A stretch of 64,000 bases of DNA from assembly GCA_030159075.1 (NCBI GenBank), contig BROG01000529.1, positions 124,001 through 188,000 of the forward strand, given 5' to 3'. The stretch comes from Atrina japonica (lineage: Eukaryota; Mollusca; Bivalvia; Pterioida; Pinnidae). Under the pieces are notes generated by a model. The model ran no database searches and was not told where the DNA came from. It saw nothing but the letters and a program-made list of their open reading frames with translations. Position numbers and translations under genes: made by a program. This document shows, piece by piece, positions 33,809-46,500 of this stretch (positions are counted from its first letter, which is position 1; each line of letters opens with the position of its first letter).

Positions 33809-33898
33809 GTCCATCAACCCCCTAAAAACACTTTTGGACTGTTCTAAGTCATTGATTTACAGAAGAGTCATTGTTTTTCAGGGGGTTGATGAGTTAAC
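33809..33898. mobile_element. MITE-B copy
   Basis: CCATCAACCCCCTAAAAACA to CAGGGGGTTGATGAGTTAAC; preceded by a poly(A) run at 33780-33801. Confidence 0.8.
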
Positions 33899-34261
33899 AC
33901 ACTTCATAAAGACAGATTATAGCTGAAGGAAAAATTATATTTTGTTTACACTTCAAATTTTTTTGTCTGAAGCCATCAAATATATGACCATGACATTATG
34001 ACCTCTGAGTCATCTTTTTCCCTGTGGAAAGAAAAAAAAATTCAAGGAAAATTCTTGTCTTTCACAGACAAGTGTGTGAAAAACTGATGTGACGAAAACT
34101 GTGAAAAGGAAAGCATTCAAATTGTCAATCCCCCCTTCCAAAAAAAAAAACCCCAAATACCACTCTGACAAGTCAACAAAAATTAAGTAATTTTCATGAC
34201 AATAATTATACAATTATAAACACATACATATACAGTATTTGTATGGAGTCATCTAGTACTG

Positions 34262-34512
34262 TTTAGGGGCTGAGTGGTTAGAACCTAGCATTTAAACCAT
34301 GAAGTCCCTCAACTCTAGTCAGCACAGGTCTTAATCCCGCTGGAACCTAAACTGATTTTGTGAGAAAGTTTGCCAGTTTAATTGTGGATGGCTGGTGATC
34401 CCTTCCAGGGTATATATTGTAAGTGTAACCAGGTTATCCCCATCACCATTAAAACATGGCTGCCACCATATGACTGAAAAATTGTTGGGTGTTGTGTAAA
34501 TCAACATTTAAA
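34262..34512 (+). mobile_element. SINE-1 copy 2, nearly full length
   Basis: Head TAGGGGCTGAGTGGTTAGAA, B-box region CAGGTCTTAATCCCGC (degenerate), body GATTTTGTGAGAAAGTTTGC, end GACTGAAAAATTGTTGGGTG. Confidence 0.8.
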
Positions 34513-34535
34513 CGTGCAAACAAAAATCTAGTACA

Positions 34536-34628
34536 GTTAACTCATCAACCCCCTAAAAAACAATGGACTCTTCTGTAAATCAATGACTTAGACCAGTCCA
34601 AATGTGTCTTTAGGGGTGAATGAGTTAA
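34536..34628. mobile_element. MITE-B copy
   Basis: GTTAACTCATCAACCCCCTA to TTAGGGGTGAATGAGTTAA; a clean full-length copy. Confidence 0.85.
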
Positions 34629-34970
34629 TATTTCACAAACCTGCAATGGCTGTGAAGTACCACAGCACTATTGTTCATTTCTAATTATGTTCTAAATGAG
34701 AGCCATGGCACTGGGACCAGTTTTGAGACCTAACCTGCAGTCTTCAAGACAAATATTACATTGGGGTGGGGTCAAAGATCAGCATTAAAAATAACTATCA
34801 AAATATATATCATTAAGTAAACATCAACATTTTGGCATCAACAAAATGCTAAACATATACATATGTACAATATGAGAAATGAATGTAACAGAAAATATTA
34901 CTAATCACAAATCTTAAAGGTGATAGATTGTCTGGTAGGAAGCTCAAACTTTTATTTTCTTGTAAAGTTA

Positions 34971-35061
34971 GTTAACTCATTCACCCCTAAAGACACATTT
35001 GGACTGGTCTCAGTCCTTGATTTACAGAAGAGTTCATTGTTGTTTGGGGGTTGATGAGCTT
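34971..35061. mobile_element. MITE-B copy
   Basis: GTTAACTCATTCACCCCTAA to GGGGGTTGATGAGCTTA. Confidence 0.8.
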
Positions 35062-35200
35062 ATGTAATCTATTCATTGTATAAAAGGTTAAAATTCAATG
35101 CCTGGTGAAGTATTGTAGGCCTATCATTTATGATTATTATAGATAGATATGTCCCATGTACAAGTACAGAAATACAGTAATGTGTATGGACCAATATGTG

Positions 35201-35417
35201 GTTTAAATTTTAAAATCTCTCACCTCTTATCAGCATGGGTTCGAGTCCCATTGGAACTTAAGCCGATTTTGTGAGAAAGTTTGCAGTTTGCTAGTGGAAG
35301 GCCGGTGGTCTCTTCCCGAGTACATAGTAATGTGGTTCGCTCCTCCAGCACTAAAACTGGCTGCCGCCATATGATGAAACACTGTTGATTGCAGCATAAA
35401 ACAGCATTCAAATTCAA
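35201..35417 (+). mobile_element. SINE-1 copy 3 (5'-truncated)
   Basis: Begins in the head, retains the B box GGGTTCGAGTCCC at about 35238, body GAAGGCCGGTGGTCTCTTCC, end TGCAGCATAAAACAGC. Confidence 0.8.
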
Positions 35418-35434
35418 TTCCAAAGATGCTATAG

Positions 35435-35619
35435 GTACAGATGAACCTCGCTATTAAGACCACCTAACCGACTGACTGGAAGTGGTCTGATTAATGAGGT
35501 GGTCTCTTAAGTGAGATTTTGTACTAATTAAAATTTATCAAGAGACTGAAAACTTGTGGTCTGAAATGCGAGGTGGTCTCCTAAGCTAGGTGGTCTTTAG
35601 GCGAGGTTCCACTGTATAG
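35435..35619. mobile_element. MITE-D2-like copy
   Basis: TACAGATGAACCTCGCTATT to GGCGAGGTTCCACTGTATA, internal GGTGGTCTCTTAAG. Confidence 0.7.
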
Positions 35620-35755
35620 GTTATTGACTGTACATGTTGAAATACTGACGCTCAAGTTCTTGGCGCAGCAAAGGACCGAGCTTGCCATGTCCTTCTCCGC
35701 ACCAAGAATGAGGGCGTAAATAATTCAACATGTAAAGGCAATAACATTTATATTA

Positions 35756-35939
35756 TACAGTGAAACCTGTATATAGGAGCCACCCAAGGGACCAGAAAAT
35801 ATTGACCTTTATGTGCAGGTGACCCTTATACACAGGTTCAATTGAGTTGAAGTATGCAGTCAAGGGATTTGAAAAAATTGGCCTTTATAAACAGGTAATC
35901 CTTATATAGAGGTGGTCACTATAGCAGGTTTTACTGTAT
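35756..35939. mobile_element. MITE-D copy, reverse of 5941-6122
   Basis: TACAGTGAAACCTGTATATA to GCAGGTTTTACTGTATA; near-perfect reverse complement of the 5.9-kb copy. Confidence 0.8.
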
Positions 35940-36397
35940 ATCAATGATCATAATGAAAAATCTTACATAATTCACAATGAATCACATTAACACCAAATAT
36001 TTACCTACAGCAATCACGTATAGACTGTGTGATAGTGCTGATCTAGGCAGCGTTTATATTGGCTATGAATGAAGTTACTCATATGACGTCATGCAATGAT
36101 ATAACTTTATTCGTAACATGATGTCGCACCAACCTCAAACCGGTCCCGGGCATATTTTTTTCAAATGTTGAGTAGGTGGAAACTAAAGTAGGGTATATAA
36201 TAACTCCAAGCATCTAATTTTGTGATACAGTATTTAAGACAATATATTCAATGATATTATTTAAATTACCAGACTACTTTATGATGGACAAAATAGTGAT
36301 GTCGATTATAGAGAGCATAGGTTGAGAATTTGACAAGGCAACTTATTGACTCGATGATATCTAAAATGCAAATGTACACTATCATTTCATCTTCTAT

Positions 36398-36488
36398 CTT
36401 AACTCATACACCCCTACAAACACATTTGGACTAGTCTGTGTCATTGATTTTCAGTAGAGTCCATTATTTTCAGGGGTACGTGGGTTAA
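36398..36488. mobile_element. MITE-B copy
   Basis: CTTAACTCATACACCCCTAC to CAGGGGTACGTGGGTTAA. Confidence 0.8.
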
Positions 36489-36537
36489 TACTGTCAGTCA
36501 TAGTTAAGAGAAGCAATGAGGAAGAACTTTAACTACC

Positions 36538-36630
36538 GTTTAACTCACTGACCCCATAAGACACATTTGGACTAGTCCAAGTAATGGATTTACAGAAGAG
36601 TTCATTGTTTTTCAGGGGTTGATGAGATAA
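36538..36630. mobile_element. MITE-B copy
   Basis: GTTTAACTCACTGACCCCAT to CAGGGGTTGATGAGATAA; only 50 bp from the preceding copy. Confidence 0.78.
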
Positions 36631-36883
36631 GTAACATTTTACAGACATAAGTTCACTATAGGGATCAACCTGATCATAAAATGAATCTCGAGGTTTAATA
36701 AAAACGGTAAGTATGGAATCACACACAGAGTTAATCTAGTAAAGCCTGAGACACAAAACAAACTGTGCTCTCTTGTAAAGCAATGTCTAAATCATATGAC
36801 AGTTTGTGAAAGCGTGTTGTCACGAAAAGGAAAAACATTGTAAACTGTATACATATCTACTGAGTAAAAGCTACATGATGTAG

Positions 36884-37101
36884 GTTAACTTATCAACCCC
36901 TGTAGCCACATTTGGACTCATCCAATTCAATGAATGGTTAAGTCCACTGTTAGAATTCAGAAGTGTATGATTCAGAATCAAAATTTTTTATAATAATTTT
37001 ACAAGCAATATGAACTTGTTCACCCCTAAATTATGACAGTACACCATACTATCTATTGACTTGGGAGAGTTTAAATGTGACCACAGGGGTTGAGGAGATA
37101 A
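36884..37101. mobile_element. MITE-B long form
   Basis: GTTAACTTATCAACCCCTGT to CACAGGGGTTGAGGAGATAA, 218 bp; same internal layout as 15567-15779 and 46236-46453. It ends about 50 bp past the stop codon of the membrane protein gene, inside its 3' UTR. Confidence 0.75.
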
Positions 37102-37148
37102 GGAAAACATATCCAAAGAGAGATGTAAAGATGACTACATTTTCAGTG

Positions 37149-37568
37149 TTATCTAACTTCCATATATGGCTGTAATTTGAAATGTGTCGCCATCATCCAT
37201 ACCGAGGAGAATATACCAGTTGCCGCGAGCGCCCAACACGTGTAACTCCCACCGTATAAAATCAGCGCAAAGTTAAGAGGTAAGACAAAGACTACTACAG
37301 ACTCCGGTAGTAATAACTTAGATTTCCAAAGAAGTCCCCACAGCACATAATACGTGGGCAAAGATCCCAGTATCAAACAAATCTCTAAAAGTGATCTAAC
37401 AAATGTCCAGGAAGTGGAATCCCATAAGTCACTTCTGTAAATGGATGCCATAACAAGAACCAAGATGGCTGCCACTTTGGTTGGCGCAGTTTGGTTTTCA
37501 TCCTTCATGGTGTATATGATTCTCATGTCGTTTTGTAAACACATCAAAATAACACTTGCTCCGCAACA
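37149..37568 (-). CDS. Membrane protein gene last coding exon with stop
   Basis: Begins [20 protein letters not shown], contains three hydrophobic segments ([53 protein letters not shown]), ends KLQPYMEVR and TAA. Acceptor TTTCAG at 37569 is one of about 14 near-identical acceptors in a minisatellite, so the 5' border is the most downstream member of a set; phase 0 fits the previous exon. Confidence 0.85.
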   Translation of the reverse strand, partial: CCGASVILMCLQNDMRIIYTMKDENQTAPTKVAAILVLVMASIYRSDLWDSTSWTFVRSLLEICLILGSLPTYYVLWGLLWKSKLLLPESVVVFVLPLNFALILYGGSYTCWALAATGIFSSVWMMATHFKLQPYMEVR

Positions 37569-40500
37569 CTGAAAGATAAAAACACATTAAAATAACACTT
37601 GCTCCGCAACACTGAAAGATAGAACACATCAAAATAACACTTGCTCTGCAACACTGAACGATAAAAACACATTAAAACAACACTTGCTCTGCAACACTGA
37701 AAAATAGAACACATCAAAATAACACTTGCTCTGCAACACTGAACGATAAAAACACATTAAAACAACACTTGCTCCACAACACAGAAAGATAAAACACTTA
37801 CTCCACAACACAGAAAGATAAAACACATTAGAATAACACTTGCTCTGCAAAACTGAAAAACAAAATATCAAAATAACACTGCTCCGCAACGCTGAAAGAT
37901 AAAACGCATTAAAATAACACTTGCTCTGCAACACCGAAAAACAAAATATCAAAATAACACTTGCTCCGCAACACTGAAAGATAAAACGCATTAAAATAAC
38001 ACTTGCTCTGCAACACTGAAAAACAAAATATCAAAATAACACTTGCTCCGCAATGCTGAAAGATAAAACACATTAAAATAACGCTTGCTCTGCAATACTG
38101 GTTCAAATTGTTACATAAAAATATAGGTGTAAATTATTACACGAAAATATTTGATCCAATTTTTTTCATGAAATTTTCAAAATGTTCTTCATAAAAATAC
38201 ATTTTTTGCCATTTTTATGTCTCCATTTACATAATTAATTTTAGAATAGAATGAAGTGAAGCTAGAGAGTATGAGCTGTTGGTCTTTTTTTGTTTTGAAC
38301 TAATAAAGTTTACATATGTGCTTTTCTAAAACAAAAAAAACAAACAAAAAATAAAAAACACTGAATGAAACACTCAGCTCACCTGAGTGAATAAGGATTA
38401 AATGAACCTTACTTAAACTGAGATAGTTTGACATTACTAAAATTTGGCCATTATTGTTGAAATTAAGGTGAATATCCTTTGGCCATTTGTGAAAAAAAAA
38501 GTTATTCTTAAATTTGGCCTGCCCTGAAATTCTGTGCTAAATTGGTCAAAGTTAATCCATGACCAAAACATCCCCATGTGTATGATCTAGAACAAATGCA
38601 TCTCCACTCTCTCACAAAATCCCTCATTGAAGTGTTCTGAAATTGACTACTTATCTTACTCTCTCCCAAGAAATGTTACGTATTAAATATGAAGAAAATT
38701 GGTCTAGAAGATTTTGAAATGGAAGTTAAAAATGTTTGTTTGTTTGGTTTTTTTTTTGCATGCAGCACATATTGTGCAACACTGGACTGCAAAAGATCAT
38801 AAAAGCTCACCTGTGTGAATCATGTCGTTGAATCATATGGGTGAATCAGGTGAGTGAATAATGCAAGTGAGTGAATCAGGTGACCTAATAACATAAGTTT
38901 CATGTGCTGAATATGATGGAACGAAGAAAAAAAAAAAAAACAGAAAGATACATACCCACACATCTTGTAGGATACCTGTAGCAGGTCCCAGGAGACACAG
39001 AAATAGAAATGATGTTATAGTCGTAACATTTCCAATTAAAGGTAAGTAAGGAACTTCGTGATCATCTTTTTCATGAAGAGGTATGAGTTCCACATTCTGT
39101 CAAAAAAAACAACAAAAATAACAAATCCTGATTAATGCAACAGGTGCAATATTAACAATATTTTTTAAATCATTTTGAGTTTTAAGCTTTCTCACATTTA
39201 GCTTGATACAGATTACTGTGGTGCCTGAACTACCACTAACTGTTCAAAAAGGACTGAAATGATACACCACTATTACAGCATTAGAAAACTAGAAAACTGG
39301 TTGCTGGTTTTTAGAAATTCACCACGCATGGTGGTCTGGATCATTCCATCCACAGTTGGGAGAATCTCAGTTCAAATCTTGGTCGAGCCGGCCTGGCTCA
39401 GTCCGGTAGCAGGCTCAACTCTGGATCGTGAGGTTGTGAGTTCGAGTCCCGCCGATGGCAGGTTTGTTTCCTGTCTTTCGGATGGGACAATAAAACTAGA
39501 GGTCCCGTGTCACAGTAGGTGTCGGCACGTTAAAGAACCCTCACTGCTCAATGGCTGTAAGTGCCGAGCATAGGGCAAAATTTGAAGCCATTCACAGGCA
39601 TTTGGTGACGTCTCCATATGAGTGAAATATTCTTGAGTGGGATGTTAAATAACAATAAACAAACAAACAAACAAAAATCAAATCTTGGTCATACTTATTT
39701 TCCCCTACTGTAGAACCTGTCTTGAGAAGACCACTGTCATGAAAGGCTACCTGTCTTTTGAGACCATATTTTGAAAACCATTTTGTTAAATATCTTGAGA
39801 CCTGTCTTGAGAGACCACAATTCAGTGGCAGATGGGGTGGTTTCTCAAGACAGGTTCCACAGTAAAAGACATTTAAACAGACAATTAATTTCTTCATTTA
39901 TTCAATATGTGTGGCAGTGGTCCAGTGGTATAGCATTCACCACTCAAGTAGAACGTTTGGCATTCAGATCTCTGTTAGATGGAAAAAACTTCAATCGGGT
40001 AGAGACTATTACTTTGCCAAGTTCTCCATACAGGAAATGAAAGACATTTGATAATGAGTCTTATTAGATGAGGCAAAACCAAAAAGTCATTATGTCTTGG
40101 CAGGTGTATCCCATTAAAAAAAAATCTCACTAAATTGGCATCAGTCCATAGCATCAGTCAAACTTTGTGACATTTCATCTGAGGCTGATTTTTGTTTGTT
40201 TGTTCTTTTACACCACACTTAACAATTTTTCAGTTATGTGGTCGCAGCCAGTTTTTCCATGGTGGGGGAGAGAACTTGGTTACATTGTACCCGACTAGAG
40301 ACCACACTGCAAGTAAACTGGCACACCACAAAATCAGCTTCAATTGGTGTGGGACTCGAACCCATGCTGACCAGAGAAAAGAAACTGGTTTTATCGTACC
40401 CAGCTAGAGACCACACTGCAAGTAAACTGGCACACTTCCCCACAAAATCAGCTTCAATTGGTGTGGGACTCGAACCCATGCTGACCAGAGAAAAGAAACA

Positions 40501-43500
40501 TCATGGTTTAAAACTCATTGACCAAATGGCGGCCACAGAGGACCTCACCTGAAGCTAGTGACATCTCCATAGAAGAGAGAATTTCTCAGTTGTATGTAAA
40601 GAAACAGTGAAACAAAACAAACTCATTAATTCTGTAAGTACATATGAAATTATGACTTACTTTTGACACAACGATTTTCAAACTGACACAAATGACGATA
40701 TTGGCACCAAGGAACAGTTTCCATGACGGTAAGGAGAGGATTTCCTGTTTACGATCCATTCCAAATAGATCCAGAATGAGTGAAGTTACGCTGATTATGA
40801 CCAAGATGATACACCTGTAACGACAAAGATTTACCTGTATTACTGATCAGGTAAATGTAGAATATTTCACCGGAATGCATTTGATACCAAATACTGTATA
40901 TATAGTTGCTTTTATTCGCATGGGATTTAATATCGCTACATTCTCCATCAAAGAAAATACTGCGAAATTAAATACCTGTGAAAATAATAATGTATACTTA
41001 TGAAGTATCAGAAAGACAATGTGCAACCAATCAAAATTGATCCATATATAAACAGACATCATATACACCAATCATAAAATGTTTATGAGCTTCACTTCAA
41101 AACTCTATGCAATGTACTCGTGAAACAGTCATAACACAATTTGTTTGGTTTTGGAAACGGTCTTGCAAGAAAATTAATATCCATGAATTAGTTCCTTTCA
41201 GAAAAGAACAAAACTTTCTGTCCAGGAAATTAAAATACTACACAGTTTTATGAAAATTGAGTATTTATATCTGTGTATGACTAACCTCTATTGGTTCCTA
41301 AACAGTACCTGTTTTTTTTTTAAGACTCAAAGCATATATCCAGCCAAAATGAGAATAAATAATACAAGAAAAGGCGCTAAAGGCGGTATGGTGAAATTGT
41401 ATTGAAAAACTCAATTCATAGAGCAGCATTTTCTTCACAGAATGGCAAAAAAAAATTATTACAAGAAACCGCTTAATAAAGTGGGATGGATGAATTGCAA
41501 AGCATTGATTGTATTTCAAAGCTCACAACAGAGCTAAATGCTTTTGCAGACAGACAGGCAGATAAATATTGTTGAGTCTGGTATTCACTTCGCAATCTGT
41601 CCAATAACATATAACAACCTTAATTTCATTACAAAAAATATACACCATCAAATTAAACCTTTTCTTTTATTGTAAACCTGAAAATTTTTGTCTCCGTTTG
41701 ATTTTTGTTATTTTCGCCCATAATGGAGAGGGTGAATTTAAAAGGAGAATTTAAGACGTGAATATAATTTCTGCCTAAAATGGGTGAAGTTTTCGGCTAT
41801 ACAGTAATTTCTTTTTTGTTTTATTATTTTTTTTGAAAATGTTTAACACTGTAAGGACAAACTATTTAAGTATAATTTTTTATGCCTGTGTATAGCTCTT
41901 ATTTGTTATTGTACATCAAGTACAAGTAGTAAAAGTAGAAAAAAATGTAAATAATTTTTTTTTTTTTGGTAAACATAGCTAATGCCCCTTTAAAAGGAAA
42001 TACATTGTTAAAGGGGATCACACTTACACAATGAGTGTAAACTTTTCAAAGGCTTGTCCTAACTGTTCCGCTTTGGAGAAGCAGAAGACGGCACATATAA
42101 GACAAATGGAGGACAACGAAAAGAGGACAGCTCCCGTCACTGGAACGTCTTCTGGGTAAAGCTGAAATAAATAAATAAAAAAAATTCAGTCAAAAAATGA
42201 TAATAAATTTTTTTAACTCATTAACCCCTGAAAAGCAATGGACTGTACTGTAAATTAATGACTTGGGCCAGTCCAAATGTGTTTTAAGGGGTGAATGAGT
42301 TACAGTAAGATTTATTTAAATCGCCTCAGTGTGATGACAACAATAAGGCAATGCTAAAACATTATTCATTATTTACATCTAAGTCCTATTTTTTGATCAC
42401 CTCAATACTTTGGGGCATAACTGAATAGAATGAAGAACCCTGACAATATGATAACATGCGGTATTCCATTTAACACTTTATCTATGACACAATAATGAGA
42501 GGAGGTTTCATGGCTTACCTTTATTTTGGTAATATAGATTTTAATATATTTCAACAAAACGAAATTATGAGATAAAAATAAATTCCCTCCATCATCGGAA
42601 TTTATAACTTGTCAGAGAGACATGTATAACTGATCTTTCATTTCTAAGTCTCAAATGAGATGGAAACTCAATGCAGATCACCAATGATAACTTGATATAT
42701 GTCTTTTAGTAAACATCAATATTCATGAACTTAGCGAATCTTCAAAAATATGAACAGTTTATCTATCCTGTACCAGTACTGCCATCAGTCCCTTATCATC
42801 ATTGTCATCAGTTCTTTACCAGTATTGCCATCAATAATTTACCATTATAGCCATCAGTATCTTACCATTATAGCCATCAGTATCTTACCATTATAGCAAT
42901 CAGTATCTTACCAATATAGCCATCAGTATCTTACCATTACAGCCATCAGTATCTTACCATTATAGCCATCAGTATCTTACCATTATAGCCATCAGTATCT
43001 TACCATTACAGCCATCAGTATCTTACCATTACAGCCATCAGTATCTTACCATTTTAGCCATCAGTATCTTACCATTTTAGCCATCAGTATCTTACCATTA
43101 CAGCCATCAGTATCTTACCATTTTAGCCATCAGTATCTTACCATTTTAGTCATCAGTATCTTACCATTACAGCCATCAGTATCTTACCATTACAGCCATC
43201 AGTATCTTACCATTTTAGCCATCAGTATCTTACCATTTTAGCCATCAGTATCTTACCATTACAGCCATCAGTATCTTACCATTTTAGCCATCAGTATCTT
43301 ACCATTACAGCCATCAGTATCTTACCATTTTAGCCATCAGTATCTTACCATTTTAGTCATCAGTATCTTACCATTACAGCCATCAGTATCTTACCATTAT
43401 AGCAATCAGTATCTTACCATTATAGCCATTCTCATTCCTGGGAATATTCCGACAAGTGCTGAGGCAATGAAGATCTGTGGAAATGTTTTGACTTTATCTG

Positions 43501-46500
43501 TATACAAGATGACGATGGTGCTGATAATACTGTTGACTTCAAAGATTTGGTAAATCCCATTTCTACGAATAAATCAAACATGACATACTGTTAGTCTTAT
43601 AACAAAGCCAGTATAAATATTAAGAAGTGTAACTCGGATACATTTCAAACTCATCCAATAATATGTAAAACAAAGGAATACTAGATATCATTAAGAAGAG
43701 CTAATGCATTAATTCCCAGTCCTTCACCTGTGAAATATCATAAATTGGGATATTTTGGCCATGGTCATTGTTTAATTTTGGCCAATTTGATCACCCTATT
43801 ACAATGGCCAAAATTACACCGTCCAAATATGTACAAAATGTTTTTACCAGTACCTTTTAAAAATATTTTAGCGTTTCATTGATTAACAAACGAGGGGTTT
43901 TTAAAATAACACTGTGTGGACATCAATCTTAATTAAGTAACATGTGACACAGCAATTCAAACTATTCTACCAAAACTTTTTAATATTTTGATATTTCAGA
44001 CACCTGGAATGTTCGACACAACAAGACCGATATCTGATGGTAGGCCAAATTTAAACATGATATAAACGACCAAAATTTAATTCTTTTTATAACCAAAGTG
44101 GCCAAATTTTAGCGATGCCAAAATATCCTAATTTACGGCAGTTAGATAAAGAAGCTGGTGCACATAAAATGAGTTGAAAGTCTGAGACAATTACGACCCT
44201 CAACAGATCCAAAGTTGAGCCAGGTTTAGATGACCCAGTCTAAAACTGATAATTCAGATTATGAAATATGTGGGGTTTAAATCAATAACACCAGTTCTCA
44301 AAATCTTTAATGAACACCACCCTGCAGTTGCTGTGACAATTTATATAATGAATAAATATAGAAGGAAAAGCAGGACTTGAAAAATATAAAGTTTTTGGAA
44401 TCATGCTAAATCTGGCATCAAATGGATAGAATAAAGTTACTGTTAAGCGCCCTTTTCTTTAAGACATCAGGCTGTCAAGCTTTCTAGCTGCAAAAAAACG
44501 ATGGTCTGGGCCAAAAAGTATGGCTTCTTTGATCTCATAAAAAGGGCTGATTTTGTTTGAAAATTAGGGATTTTACTGTCAAAAAAAATGGTTAATAGGG
44601 AACAGGACAAAATTTCAATAGTTTTACCTTTGCATACAAAGTCCTTTCATCGTAACAATTTTTTGATTTGACTCGTACCGCCTCAGAAGTCATACTTAAA
44701 TCTAACTAGATTATAAAACATTCTTTCCTTATATTTACACGTAAAACTTTCTGATCCATATTATGACTTCAAAGAGCACGATCCCCTGCAATACATGTTA
44801 AACTAAGATTTATACTGTGGAACCTGTCTTGACAGACCACCCCATCTGTCACTAAAATGAGGTCTCTCAAGACAGGTGGTCTCTCGACAAAGGTTTTATT
44901 TAAATTATCATTTAACCAAGCAGTTTTCAAAATGTGGTCTCAAAACTCAGTTTTGAAATACATTTAGAACATTAACCCACTCACCCCTAAAGACACATTT
45001 GGACTGACCTGTGTCATTGATTTTAAGTAGAGTCCTATGTATCTCACGGGCAGGTCAGTTTAACAAAACATGAAGCTTACTTGGTTAGTGATATATCCGG
45101 TTGTAGCACAATGATAATGATACCAATCACAACTCCCAGAATTCCCAGCTGTCTGACCTTGACCTCTGATGGCATGTGAAGTATTGCTGATGCAATGATA
45201 AGAAGCCCACATATGATGAAGCATATACCTGTCAAATACAGAAACTTGCTGTTATATCTATGTTATACTCACTGTTATATCTTTGTTATACTCACTGTTA
45301 TATCTAAGTTATACTCACTGTTATGTCTATGGCCATTCAAATATTACATCAAATACACCTGGGGAAAATACCCAAAATTACAGTCCCTTAATGTGTTTAT
45401 GAGTACATGTATATGAATAAAAAAGTTTAAATTATCTTTTTTGATGTTAAAAAAAAAACAATACAGCATAAGAATTTACAAAAAACAAGACTGGGGGGGT
45501 GCTAGTACATCTCCAAAAGTTTAATTGTTATATTACTAATTTATTATAAAAGATCCTATTCATGTATAATGTATAAATTCTAACTATATATTTTTCAGAA
45601 TATATAGATAAGGCCATCCAAAATAGGTAAATCCAACATTTCTATGGATTATTACATAAAGAGGCATTGCTATTCTGTATCACATGAAAGTCAGTGTGTG
45701 ACATGTGTTATACATCCATTATGCGTCATCAAATCTGTGGCACACCATTAAGTGGTATTGTGGCACAACACAGTGTGTGAAAATCAGTACCGGTCAATGT
45801 AGCCAGAATGTAGTCATCAATACCTAACACTAGGTAACTATGGTAACACAGACCTGTAACACCTGTGTTACCTGTCTTAGCAATTACCAAATCCATGCAC
45901 ATTAGATTCTGGTTCCTATGGGGCCATCTATTTCCCCCACATGGGAATTTCCATAAAGGGTCACAAGTCGGGATAGCCTAGAAATTAAAAGACTTGTGAT
46001 GTCTAAACGGTTACCATGGACTCTTGATGCTGGTCATTTTAAAACAGGAAACAAAACTCACCTGTAGCATCTGCCGGACTGGCTTCAATTTTAAACAGGT
46101 ATGAACCGAGTATAAATAGAACAGGATTAGCATTGACAGCTACAGATAAACACATCAATAGCATGTTGATGGCAATCTGTAATGAAATAGTTATCATAAT
46201 CAAAACACAAAATGTTACTGTAAATTAGAGCACATGTTTAACTCATTACCCCCTGTGGTCACATTTAGACTCACCCAAGTCAATAAATAGTATGGTTTAC
46301 TGTCATAATTCAGCAGTGAACAAGTTCATATTGCATGTAAAATTATTATGAATTTATTTATTCTAAATCATACACCCCTGAATTCTGACAATGGACTTAA
46401 CCATTCTTTGAAATGGGCAGGTCCAAATGTGACTTCAGGGGTTGAAGAGTTAAAGTTTACACCAGCTAAATGTTCAACTTTCATTTTATCAGTTACTAAT

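Noticed and set aside
37629..38106. Frames of 65-120 residues reading [12 protein letters not shown] repeats as a gene
   Set aside because: They are copies of the downstream exon's acceptor region within the minisatellite; treated as a repeat, with possible alternative splicing noted as a finding.
39385..39450. Functional tRNA gene
   Set aside because: A and B boxes are present but no acceptor stem pairs; followed by a SINE body, A-rich tail and target-site duplication.
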